A stretch of 32,788 nt of DNA from an uncultured Monoglobus sp. (GTDB lineage Bacteria; Bacillota; Clostridia; Monoglobales; Monoglobaceae). The notes below the pieces were generated by a model. That model had not been told where the DNA came from and ran no database searches. It saw only the letters and a program-made list of their open reading frames with translations. Positions within the stretch are counted from its first letter, which is position 1. Every line of letters starts with the position of its first letter. The translations under genes were made by a program, and so were the position numbers. The stretch lies in contig CANQKP010000007.1 in assembly GCA_947624495.1 (NCBI GenBank), forward strand, positions 1 through 32,788, read 5' to 3'. Positions 13,744 to 21,481 of this stretch are shown piece after piece.

Positions 13744-15519
13744 ATGCTGAACAATATCCTTATATCAGTCCTGACCGTCTCGGCTGCGGGTACGCTTCTT
13801 TCCGGATTGATTATTGCGGCTCGACCTTTGACGGGAAAGCTTTTAAGCCCGACATGGCGCTATTACATATGGCTGACAGTGCTTATTGTTATGCTGTCCC
13901 CGGCGCGTATTCATATACCCGAACCTGAACCGGGCGCCGCGACTGTCACAAGTGAGGCAGCGCAGCCGGAAGAAGAGTCGCTTGGCACGCTCTCCGGCGC
14001 CGGCACAGAGGCAGCATTTGTCAGCGTCGACAACGCCGGTCAAACAAATGCGCCCATGCCAAAAAAGCTTCCAAGCGGAATTGGAATATTTTGGGCAATC
14101 GGCGCAGGAATAACGTTTGCCGTTTATATTTTGGGTTACATTCGGCTGATTTTGAGAATACGCCGCGGCTCTTTACCTTTAAACTGTACGGAAGTAAAAA
14201 AATATACCAATCGGAACATTCGGGTGCGTAAAATGACTGATACGTCAGCTCCGTTCATAGTCGGGGTATTCAGACCGATCCTCGTTTTGCCCGACGCTGA
14301 GCTTACGAATGAGCAGCTTGACAACATTCTGCGCCACGAGACAACACATCTGCGGCGCGGCGACCTGATAATTAAGTGGTTTACGGTGATCGTAAAAGCA
14401 ACTCACTGGTTTAATCCGGCGGTCTATTATATCGCACGGCAAATCAATGCCGACTGCGAGATCGCCTGTGATATGGCGGTTGTAAAGCGCATGAACAAAT
14501 CAGAGGAAATGAGCTATATCGAGACAATTCTGTCATTAATTTCGAGCGGCAAAAGGTCTGTTCCTCTTACAACCGGAATGACCGGCGGCAAAAAGGACTT
14601 AAAAAACAGGTTTATTATGATAAAAAACAGGCACAGTGTCAGCAAAAAGGCTGTTATTGTTTCCGCTGCACTGGCGTCGGCGCTGCTGACCTTAACAATT
14701 TTTGCGGGAGGCATTGTAAACGACAGGCTTTTGGGAAGGTTTGGGAGCCAAACTGTAAACGCGGCAGCCGGCGAAGCGGCAGATGAAGGCTTTAATATGC
14801 TGTTTGTCGGACTTGACGGCGGCGGAAGAGCCGATACCTTTATGATCATTTCGGCAGACAGAGGCGGCGCGTCCGTGCTTTCGGTACCGAGAAACGCTGT
14901 CCTGAGCAGTGCGGACAACCTGCGCATAACGGATATTTACGCCGGGGATAACGGTGATGAAGAAACGGTTGCCGCCGTCCAAAGCAGCCTTGCGATACCG
15001 ATCAACTATTACGCAAAGGCTGATATCGACGCCATCCGGAAACTGCTCGAATGTATCGGGAATATTGAGGTAAGCGTACCAATGGATATGGAATATGACG
15101 ATCCGTATCAGGATCTGCACATCAGCTTAAAACAGGGAACGCAGGTCTTAAACGCGGAGCAGATATGCGATCTGCTGAGATTTCGCAGGTCAAGCAGCGG
15201 AACCGGATATACAAACGGCGACTTGGGCAGAATTGAAACGGATCAGGCTGTAGTTTTTGAAATGCTGCGTCAAAAAGGAAATGGTGAAATCAGCGAAAAA
15301 ATACCGGAGCTGTGCCGGATAGTGTCCGAAAACTTTGCCGCCAATTTTAAGGCAGAGGATATTTTAAAGCACATAGACTCTGTTAAAAGTATACTCGGCG
15401 GCAATATCAAAATGTACACAATGCCGGGCGAGCTTACCGCGTCAGACAACGGAATTTTGATATACAAAGCGGACCCGACGACCACGGAACATCTGCTCTC
15501 GGCTGAGTTCAGGAAATAA
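13744..15519 (+). CDS. Fusion of a BlaR1-type M56 metalloprotease and an extracellular LCP domain
   Basis: A 591-residue membrane protein. Transmembrane segments lie at about 4-27, 38-54, 112-138 and 303-325. The cytoplasmic zinc protease between them has HETTH at 198-202 with the downstream Glu239 in DCEIACD, as in BlaR1/MecR1. The part after the fourth segment, where BlaR1 has a penicillin-binding sensor, is instead a LytR-CpsA-Psr domain (about 349-540): RADTFMIISADRGG, VLSVPRNAVL, INYYAKADIDAIRKLLECIG, LRFRR and GDLGRIETDQ. LCP enzymes attach teichoic acids or other glycopolymers to peptidoglycan from lipid-linked precursors. Asp364, Arg383, Arg479, Arg481, Asp493 and Arg496 are kept, but the usual PRD is PRN (Asn384) and the usual RxxRQ is RIETD (Thr499, Asp500), so catalysis may be lost. 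A GGAGGG site precedes the ATG. It is co-transcribed with the repressor. The tail to residue 591 is of unclear role. Confidence 0.9.
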   Translation: MLNNILISVLTVSAAGTLLSGLIIAARPLTGKLLSPTWRYYIWLTVLIVMLSPARIHIPEPEPGAATVTSEAAQPEEESLGTLSGAGTEAAFVSVDNAGQTNAPMPKKLPSGIGIFWAIGAGITFAVYILGYIRLILRIRRGSLPLNCTEVKKYTNRNIRVRKMTDTSAPFIVGVFRPILVLPDAELTNEQLDNILRHETTHLRRGDLIIKWFTVIVKATHWFNPAVYYIARQINADCEIACDMAVVKRMNKSEEMSYIETILSLISSGKRSVPLTTGMTGGKKDLKNRFIMIKNRHSVSKKAVIVSAALASALLTLTIFAGGIVNDRLLGRFGSQTVNAAAGEAADEGFNMLFVGLDGGGRADTFMIISADRGGASVLSVPRNAVLSSADNLRITDIYAGDNGDEETVAAVQSSLAIPINYYAKADIDAIRKLLECIGNIEVSVPMDMEYDDPYQDLHISLKQGTQVLNAEQICDLLRFRRSSSGTGYTNGDLGRIETDQAVVFEMLRQKGNGEISEKIPELCRIVSENFAANFKAEDILKHIDSVKSILGGNIKMYTMPGELTASDNGILIYKADPTTTEHLLSAEFRK

Positions 15520-15522
15520 AAG

Positions 15523-15570
15523 CGAAGTTATATCATATGGATAAGCATAAGGGCGGCGCAATCGCGCCGC
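15523..15570. repeat. 48-bp direct repeat, copy 2
   Basis: Exact copy of 13211-13258 placed three bases after the stop of the M56-LCP gene. The T-run of the original terminator is missing here (CCCC follows), and the stem is lengthened to GGGCGGCGC / GCGCCGCCC. It may serve as a weak end signal for the minus-strand gene at 15578-18565. Confidence 0.9.
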
Positions 15571-15577
15571 CCCAAAC

Positions 15578-18565
15578 TTAATCGATTTTTGACATAGGCT
15601 TGATCCCTTCAAGATCATCCCACACTAAAGCCTTATACTCCGCTGCGCCTGAAATGATCGGAACTTTAATATCATCAAGCTCCCCGTTTGCCGGAACGGT
15701 CACATCCGCAGCGGTCCGCACGTCAAGCAGTCCGCCCTCCTCGTCATATGCCGAAACGATAACATCCGCCGTTATGTCGCTGTCCGACAAATTTATAAGG
15801 TCAACGTTCATCTCAGATCCGGACACATATTTTTGCGCGACCAATATCGGTATGCCGCTGTCCAATGCGCTCTTGCCGACATAAAAAACAAATCCGCCGT
15901 ATTCCAGCTCTTTTTCTACCGACATTCCGTTAATAAAAACATTATACGCATATTTTCCTTCGGGCAAATCAAGCTCATCAATATAAAACGAATATTCATT
16001 ATCATTATCGGGTCTTGCCTTAAACTCCTTAACAAAATCTTTTGAGAATACTTCGTTTAAGTTATGCTCCTCTATCTTCCAAATCTTTAACATAAGCTCG
16101 GTTCCCGAAAGATTTGTTCCTTCAATATCCACCGTCTGACGTTCATCATGCACTCCTACTGATGAACTAATTACAGATTTTTTTAATCTGCTGTCCCATA
16201 TTGAGAACGAACACTGAATTTCACCGTTTAAGCAGATGCACACTGCGCGTTTGTCAAAACTCGGCACATTCGAAAAATCAAAGCTGAATTCGGTATAACT
16301 CTTATCTTCAATATCCACACCATAATAATTATGAGTCACATTTTTGCAAATTACCGGTATATCTGTTATGCTGCCGTCCTCGTTTTCGGAATAAGCGGTT
16401 ATTATATCGTCTTCCAAATCAACATTTAAAGCGCCGCCGTATAATACAAAGCTTGATGATTTAAGATAATAATTTTGATAAATGTCAATATCCGGCTTCA
16501 GCATTTTTTCATCTGTTATCAAAGGTGTTCCCCAAAAATAAACACCGTTGACAGCCTCTTCCGGATTTCTGATTTCGCTGTTTTCGTACGTTAAGGTATA
16601 CTCCTTTCCCGCTTCGGCAACACCCTTAAAACTGCCGCTGTAGCTGTACAGGTTTCCGTCATATCGTGTAAGCTCTGAAAGGGGAATGCTCGCCACTTTT
16701 TTATAATTTATCCCTCCATCATACACGTTTTCTTCAAGCACGACATTTCCTTCGGTAAAATTCGTGTTATCTATAACAAAAGCAAGCTCATCGGCAGGGC
16801 TGTAATTATCATAATTCACTATGTGTATCCGACCGCAATAATCTTCGCTATAGAAATACCTTGAGTCAAATGGAACATTATCGTCAAGAATTAAATAATC
16901 ACATCTACGCTCCCAATATTTTGTTATAACACGAATATATATCATATTATCCGGATAGGATATATCGTCGGCAATTCCACTTGTGTCGACCGCAGGGAAG
17001 TCAACAAGTACTTCATTTGTATAATACTGATTGTTGCGAAAATCATGATGCTTTATATAACCGCCGTTTGTTCTGATATTTTCACCCCTTGATATAATTC
17101 TTCCGTCAAAACACAGATCGACCGCAACTATATCCTCTGCGGTTATTGGCGATTTGTCGGTGATCTCAACGCTTATATCCTTATATTCATTTACATTCGC
17201 TCTCGCCGTTTTGGGATTTGTTTCTATATACGGCAGTACCTCACTGTCAATTACAAGATCGAGCCAACATCTTTCGGGTCCGTTTTCGGTGTCAACATCT
17301 ATCCACATAACTCCGTTTGAGGTGGGATGTTCCGAAACTTTTGCGCTGCCGTCGCCGTTCACAGTCAAAGTCCCAGTTGTGTAATAATCAATTTCACTGT
17401 TCGGGTATATCGGATATACCCCCGACGCGAGATTTTCGGTTACAAGCTCGAACGTATCTTTGCCTGTACGTTTGCTTCCCAAAACTATGGGATAGTCAAA
17501 CAGTTCTATAGTGTAGGTCTTTGTATATAGAAGCGGGACCGAGCCGCGCGTGTGAAGCTCATAAACAAATTCGCTTCCCTCTTCATAAGTTGACAGATCC
17601 GCATTAATATCCACGATATACATAACTTCGGCAACATCATATTTTTTGTAATACCATTCGGATGATCTTCCGATCTCCACACCGTCAGGATCCTTAAGCG
17701 TAATATACAAATCATCGGGATCATTGATCTCCTGATTGAATTCGACAGACAACTCAAGTCTTTTTGACACCGGCGTAAGGAACAGGCGTTCGGAATGAAT
17801 GTATGAAACGAAATAGGCATTTTCAATTAAAATGTGTCTGTCGGGTAAAATTTGCATTGAACCGTCATTATAATTAAATACGGTACTGAGCATATATACA
17901 CTCTCATCCGGCAAATTCGGCATATCAAAATTAAACATTGTTGCCATATTATACGGTCGGTATTCATCCGGAGCGGTCACGGAATTAATTATCTCAATTC
18001 CGCTTTCGGATGTGATCTTGATGTTTGCACTGACGATATACTTATCATCAGGATGATTGAACAAATAAGAGACTCTCATTTTATCGCAAAATGCGGACCA
18101 ATGCATAGTGCTGACATTGTAATCATAATAATTAAACATTACGGGACCGATTTCATAATTTTCGTAATAAACATATAAATTATATTCGCCCGACCCCGGC
18201 AAACCGCTTCCGGCGCAAATTATGTCAATTCCGACAGCGCAGCTTTTAAATCCGCTTTCCGTCTCAATATCGGAAAACTTGATTTCAAACTCCGGTAAAG
18301 TCTCGCAAGCTATCTCACTTCCGTCCGTGCGGCTGACAACCTTGACAATCGGCTCGCCCGCAAGCTCGTCGGCAGGAATGGGAGTCTCAAAATCAAAATA
18401 TGTGTTGTAGCTTCCGCTGTCCGCTCTCCAGCCTACCTCAGCGGGCGCGCTTTGAATTACCGCAACCTTGTTATAGTCTTTTGCTATAACATACGATCCG
18501 GAAATACATATCAATACAAACACAATGGAAATAAGCCGAACCAAAATCATAAGTTTGTTTTTCAT
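15578..18565 (-). CDS. Large secreted beta-rich protein of unknown function
   Basis: A 995-residue exported protein. Residues 1-28 form a signal peptide (MKNKLMILVRL, then hydrophobic ISIVFVLICISG and YVIAKD). The rest is rich in Tyr, Asp, Glu and Ser with repeated strand patterns, probably several Ig-like or beta-sandwich units. I see no catalytic motif, SLH or sorting signal. The last 70 residues (VIVSAYDEEGGLLDVR, EYKALVWDDLEGIKPM) match the end of the remnant at 989-2122 and, more weakly, the GH2 enzyme, so this is a shared C-terminal module. GAGGGA precedes the ATG and a perfect promoter stands at 18610-18638. It is visibly richer in A and T than gyrA and pheT, is transcribed against the genes before it, and is bounded by duplicated fragments of them, all of which fits a later insertion. 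Confidence 0.8.
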   Translation of the reverse strand: MKNKLMILVRLISIVFVLICISGSYVIAKDYNKVAVIQSAPAEVGWRADSGSYNTYFDFETPIPADELAGEPIVKVVSRTDGSEIACETLPEFEIKFSDIETESGFKSCAVGIDIICAGSGLPGSGEYNLYVYYENYEIGPVMFNYYDYNVSTMHWSAFCDKMRVSYLFNHPDDKYIVSANIKITSESGIEIINSVTAPDEYRPYNMATMFNFDMPNLPDESVYMLSTVFNYNDGSMQILPDRHILIENAYFVSYIHSERLFLTPVSKRLELSVEFNQEINDPDDLYITLKDPDGVEIGRSSEWYYKKYDVAEVMYIVDINADLSTYEEGSEFVYELHTRGSVPLLYTKTYTIELFDYPIVLGSKRTGKDTFELVTENLASGVYPIYPNSEIDYYTTGTLTVNGDGSAKVSEHPTSNGVMWIDVDTENGPERCWLDLVIDSEVLPYIETNPKTARANVNEYKDISVEITDKSPITAEDIVAVDLCFDGRIISRGENIRTNGGYIKHHDFRNNQYYTNEVLVDFPAVDTSGIADDISYPDNMIYIRVITKYWERRCDYLILDDNVPFDSRYFYSEDYCGRIHIVNYDNYSPADELAFVIDNTNFTEGNVVLEENVYDGGINYKKVASIPLSELTRYDGNLYSYSGSFKGVAEAGKEYTLTYENSEIRNPEEAVNGVYFWGTPLITDEKMLKPDIDIYQNYYLKSSSFVLYGGALNVDLEDDIITAYSENEDGSITDIPVICKNVTHNYYGVDIEDKSYTEFSFDFSNVPSFDKRAVCICLNGEIQCSFSIWDSRLKKSVISSSVGVHDERQTVDIEGTNLSGTELMLKIWKIEEHNLNEVFSKDFVKEFKARPDNDNEYSFYIDELDLPEGKYAYNVFINGMSVEKELEYGGFVFYVGKSALDSGIPILVAQKYVSGSEMNVDLINLSDSDITADVIVSAYDEEGGLLDVRTAADVTVPANGELDDIKVPIISGAAEYKALVWDDLEGIKPMSKID

Positions 18566-18609
18566 AATAATCCCTCTTCCTAAAATATAGATTAAAAAAT
18601 GTTGTAAAC

Positions 18610-18638
18610 ATTATATCAAAAAATAATATATTTGTCAA
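18610..18638 (-). promoter_or_regulatory. Consensus promoter of the 995-residue secreted protein gene
   Basis: On the minus strand TTGACA (18638-18633) and TATAAT (18615-18610) are exactly 17 bases apart, and TGA before the -10 box gives an extended -10. The leader is about 35-40 bases. Confidence 0.9.
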
Positions 18639-18671
18639 TATTTATAGAAAAAATAGTTAAAATCGGAATGT

Positions 18672-18713
18672 CTGCTCTCGGCTGAATTGCTCTCAGCTGA
18701 GTTCAGGAATTAA
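18672..18713 (+). pseudogene. Stranded copy of the M56-LCP gene 3' end
   Basis: The frame reads LLSAELLSAEFRN then TAA (18711-18713). The intact M56-LCP gene ends HLLSAEFRK. This short piece is therefore a second, diverged version of that C-terminus with LLSAE duplicated, lying 3.2 kb downstream on the other side of the 995-residue gene. It has no start or upstream part. Confidence 0.75.
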
Positions 18714-18739
18714 AAAATCCCCCTTGACAAAAGGGGGAT
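18712..18739 (-). terminator. Terminator for minus-strand transcripts of the small peptide gene
   Basis: ATCCCCC and GGGGGAT pair around TTGACAAAA (18717-18739). On the minus strand the stem is followed by T6 (18717-18712). It would end transcripts that pass the first hairpin at 18805-18846. Its loop contains the -35 box of an opposing promoter. Confidence 0.75.
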
Positions 18740-18752
18740 CGGATGCTATAAT
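18724..18752 (+). promoter_or_regulatory. Perfect opposing promoter inside the terminator of the small peptide gene
   Basis: TTGACA (18724-18729) and TATAAT (18747-18752) are exactly 17 bases apart on the plus strand. No plus-strand gene follows within reach; the next plus-strand sequence is antisense to the small peptide transcript. Start of transcription is expected near 18759. Confidence 0.75.
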
Positions 18753-18758
18753 AAATTT

Positions 18759-18846
18759 AACAAACGGCACCGCATATGCGGCATAGCCTAAAGATTTAAG
18801 TTAAAATATAACCGTCTCAGGCTGAATTTTTCGAGACGGTTATATT
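18759..18846 (+). ncRNA. Candidate antisense RNA facing the small peptide transcript
   Basis: The start follows from the perfect promoter at 18724-18752; the 3' end is a guess. The first 90 bases are highly structured: TTTAAC (18756-18761) can pair with GTTAAA (18800-18805) around the palindrome CCGCATATGCGG (18770-18781), and a 14-bp perfect stem follows (18805-18818 with 18833-18846). No open frame with a ribosome site exists. It is fully complementary to the 3' part of the minus-strand peptide mRNA, as RNA antitoxins of type I systems are. No U-run follows the second stem on this strand, so the RNA may be longer. Confidence 0.5.
18805..18846 (-). terminator. Hairpin at the 3' end of the small peptide gene
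   Basis: AATATAACCGTCTC and GAGACGGTTATATT form a perfect 14-bp stem with a 14-base loop. The peptide stop codon (18842-18840) lies within the stem. On the minus strand a weak T-rich run (TTTTAAC) follows, so readthrough to the stronger hairpin at 18712-18739 is plausible. Confidence 0.65.
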
Positions 18847-18920
18847 ACTGTCTTTGCGAAGATTGCAAAGAAAATATGTATAAAAAATATTATAAATAAT
18901 ATTCTAAACGCATATCTCAT
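18840..18920 (-). CDS. 26-residue hydrophobic peptide, candidate type I toxin
   Basis: An ATG at 18920 lies 8 bases after the strong site AGAGGAGG (GGAGG at 18933-18929). The peptide starts MRYAFRILFIIFFIHIFF and ends AIFAKTVI: two N-terminal arginines, about 16 hydrophobic residues with many Phe and Ile, and one Lys near the end, so a single membrane helix. It has its own promoter (19017-19045), a leader of about 90 bases and a terminator stem overlapping the stop. In the leader, GCCTCC (about 30 bases upstream of the ribosome site) is exactly complementary to the GGAGGC of the ribosome site, so translation may be held off by folding. With the opposing promoter this looks like a type I toxin locus. 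I recognise no named family. A small membrane peptide with another role is possible. Confidence 0.6.
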   Translation of the reverse strand: MRYAFRILFIIFFIHIFFAIFAKTVI

Positions 18921-19016
18921 CAGCAACGCCTCCTCTGTTTTCACATAAGCATTCACCTATGTGGGAGGCTGTACCGCTCTACTTTACCGTTTTTTTATTA
19001 TTAAGCATCTTATTAC

Positions 19017-19045
19017 ATTATATCATAATTTTCACGCAATTTCAA
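19017..19045 (-). promoter_or_regulatory. Promoter of the 26-residue peptide gene
   Basis: On the minus strand TTGAAA (19045-19040) and TATAAT (19022-19017) are 17 bases apart, with TGA before the -10. The transcript should start near 19010. Confidence 0.75.
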
Positions 19046-19100
19046 ATTAAGAAAATGTTACAGCCGACACGCGTAGTCTCTCATTTTCCTAATCACTATT

Positions 19101-21452
19101 TTAGTTATATGGCAGCAGTGTTTCAGCCGACCAGAGGTAGAATTTAACGTCACTGTATTCCGCGTCAAACTTAAGTCCCGCCTGCTCCGCCGACCGTGTG
19201 GTGCCGTATGGCACCGTCATTGTCTCAATCTCGGCAGGTCCGCCGTTCTGACAGCCTACCGCAACGAACACCGCTCCGCCCGTGTCGCCGTCATTGACAA
19301 CTGTCGCGCTTATCGCGGTCCCGTTTACTGTCGGCTCCGCCGAATAGTGTGCGCTGCCGCCGGACGCTGCCGTACCTGCGAAAGCAAAGGTTGCCTCATC
19401 CGTGTAAGAATTTCCGTTCTTTGTTCCGACGACCTTAAAGCTGTCGCTTCCGTTGATAGTCAGATCGTCAAACTTCCATACAACGCCGCTTACCGACGAC
19501 GGAGCTGTCATGGTCTGCTTAAGCTCACCGTTTTGGTAGAGCGACAGGCTTTCACAATTTGAGTATACCTTAATTCCGATATTGCTGTTGTCCCTTGTTG
19601 TGTATCTGCGGGATGTTATATATACCGTCGGCTCCTCGCTCATATACGCCTTGTACAGATAAAACGCGTCTTTCCTGGTCTGGCGGTCGCGCGTGACAAG
19701 TCCCTTGTCATTCAGGTAGGGCATACCGCCCTCGTTTCTGGACGCCACCGCAAAGTCGAACAGTGACCAAACCGAGGTGAACCCGATCGACGGACGCTCA
19801 TGGATCTGGTCAAGGTAGCTCTCGTGATAAAGGTTCTGGTACTCCTCATCATGGCGTTCGCCGCCTGTGCCTGTTACGGTCGTAAGCATCGGCGCTGTAC
19901 TGTGAGACGACGGGTTGGCTCCCGCTCCGTACTCGGTAACGCAGAGATTTGGATAATACTTCTTATAATCATCGAGCGCGGCGCCGAATTCCGAGAAGCT
20001 TCCGCCATACCAGCCCTTGTAAATATTCATGCCTATCCAGTCAAGATAGCTCCATTCCGCAAGCTTGGAATGGTTGTAATCAAGAGTCTGCTCGTGCATT
20101 ACCATACCTATCAAATGCTGCTGCGTCAGGCTCTTTGAAAAGTCATACAGTTCGCGCGTCCACGCGGCTGCCTTTGAATAGCTGTACGCGCCCTGCGCAT
20201 CGCTTATGCCCTTAAGGTGATTGCCGTTAAGCTCGTTTGACATACCGAAAAACACGATTGAAGGGTGGTTGTAGAAATTCACGATCATCTCCTGCATATT
20301 CTGCTTAATATGCTCAAAATACGCGCTGCCGGCGTTCTCGCCGCAGTGGTTTATCCACGGTATCTCAGTCTGAACAATAATTCCCAGCTCGTCGCACTTG
20401 CTGTAGGCGTAGTCGTTGTGGGGATAGTGAGCGAGTCTGAGCATATTTGCTCCCGACTCCTTCACGATAGCAAAGTCGCTGTCTATTAGCTCGCGGGTCG
20501 CGGCGGAGCCTGCGTTCTCGTAATCCTGATGCATGGCAAAGCCGCGGAGAGGATAGCTCTTTCCGTTGAGCATAAAGCCCTGCTCGGCGTCAAACGAGAA
20601 ATATCTAAATCCAACTTTTGCGCTGATATTGTCGGACGTTATGCCTCCGCCGGACAGACTCAGCTCAACCGTATACAGATACGGATTATTTTCGCCGTCC
20701 CAAAGCGTAGGGGACGGAATTGTAACGTTTTTGGTATAAACTGTGCTGCCACTTACCGACAGCTCGTCGTTTCCGTTTGCCACGCTGTTGCCGCTCATAT
20801 CCTTTACATTATATGACACCGTGACATTCTGACCGCCTTGAACGGACGATATAACGCCCGCCTCGATCTTAAGATCAGCGCCCGACTCCGAAACGTTGCT
20901 CTGAGTGAGGTGCATTCTGTCCTGTCCGAACCGGACCGGGTCAAAATACAACGGACCGCACTCTATAAGATACGCCATGTCGTAAAGACCGTTATTAAAG
21001 TTAAAATCGGCGGAAATCGGAATAAGGTCCCAGTCAAGACTGTTGTCGCACACCACCGAAACGCTGTTTGCCCCCGCGGTCACATAATCGGAAATATCAT
21101 ACACAAAAGGCGTGTAGCCGCCGTAATGAGTGTCAAACGTGTGGCTGTTCACCGTTACGGTCGCCTTCTGACCCGCCTTGTTAAAGCGCAGGAATACCTT
21201 GTTTGCCGCCTGCTGCTCCGAAAGCTCTATCGTTCTTGAATATGTGGCGGAGCCGCGGAACATTGAATCGCTCTTGCCGTCCGCGGCGTTGCAGGTATGC
21301 GGCAGCGTCACCTGAGATACTGCACCGTCTTTTGTGAAGTTCCAGTCGGAAAGCTCGGTTATCACCGTCTCTGCGGACACATCCCTGCTCACGCAGCTGA
21401 AAAGCGATACCGAAACAACCGCAACCACTAATGCAATAAGTACTTTTTTCAT
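19101..21452 (-). CDS. Secreted glycoside hydrolase family 2 (beta-galactosidase-type) enzyme
   Basis: A 783-residue exported enzyme. Residues 1-27 form a signal (MKKVLIALVVAVVSVSLF, then SCVSRDVSAE); either lipoprotein processing at LFSC or signal peptidase I after VSA is possible. GH2 parts in order are a jelly-roll sugar-binding domain (about 30-190), an Ig-like domain (about 200-300, ending VGFRYFSF), and a TIM barrel with acid/base Glu407 in GMSNELNG and nucleophile Glu507 in CVTEYGAG. The barrel signature SGANMLRLAHYPHND is also present. After the barrel come an Ig-like domain and a C-terminal domain (FVAVGCQNGG, VKFYLWSAETLLPYN) resembling the C-terminal module of two other proteins here. 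AGGAGG precedes the ATG at 21452. It starts 29 bases after the activase stop and may be part of that operon. Substrate is probably a beta-linked galactoside or related plant glycan; not decidable from sequence. Confidence 0.93.
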   Translation of the reverse strand: MKKVLIALVVAVVSVSLFSCVSRDVSAETVITELSDWNFTKDGAVSQVTLPHTCNAADGKSDSMFRGSATYSRTIELSEQQAANKVFLRFNKAGQKATVTVNSHTFDTHYGGYTPFVYDISDYVTAGANSVSVVCDNSLDWDLIPISADFNFNNGLYDMAYLIECGPLYFDPVRFGQDRMHLTQSNVSESGADLKIEAGVISSVQGGQNVTVSYNVKDMSGNSVANGNDELSVSGSTVYTKNVTIPSPTLWDGENNPYLYTVELSLSGGGITSDNISAKVGFRYFSFDAEQGFMLNGKSYPLRGFAMHQDYENAGSAATRELIDSDFAIVKESGANMLRLAHYPHNDYAYSKCDELGIIVQTEIPWINHCGENAGSAYFEHIKQNMQEMIVNFYNHPSIVFFGMSNELNGNHLKGISDAQGAYSYSKAAAWTRELYDFSKSLTQQHLIGMVMHEQTLDYNHSKLAEWSYLDWIGMNIYKGWYGGSFSEFGAALDDYKKYYPNLCVTEYGAGANPSSHSTAPMLTTVTGTGGERHDEEYQNLYHESYLDQIHERPSIGFTSVWSLFDFAVASRNEGGMPYLNDKGLVTRDRQTRKDAFYLYKAYMSEEPTVYITSRRYTTRDNSNIGIKVYSNCESLSLYQNGELKQTMTAPSSVSGVVWKFDDLTINGSDSFKVVGTKNGNSYTDEATFAFAGTAASGGSAHYSAEPTVNGTAISATVVNDGDTGGAVFVAVGCQNGGPAEIETMTVPYGTTRSAEQAGLKFDAEYSDVKFYLWSAETLLPYN

Positions 21453-21481
21453 TTCTCTACCTCCTGAGCGTAAACCTCCGT

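Noticed and set aside
13289-15519. Classical beta-lactam resistance operon (blaI-blaR1)
   Set aside because: No beta-lactamase or PBP gene adjoins, and the receptor lacks the SxxK and KTG motifs of a penicillin-binding sensor.
18759-18846. Bidirectional terminator only, with the promoter match as chance
   Set aside because: The promoter matches both hexamers with a 17-base spacer, the stem lacks a U-run on the plus strand, and the adjoining peptide gene has leader features of type I toxins; kept as a candidate at moderate confidence.
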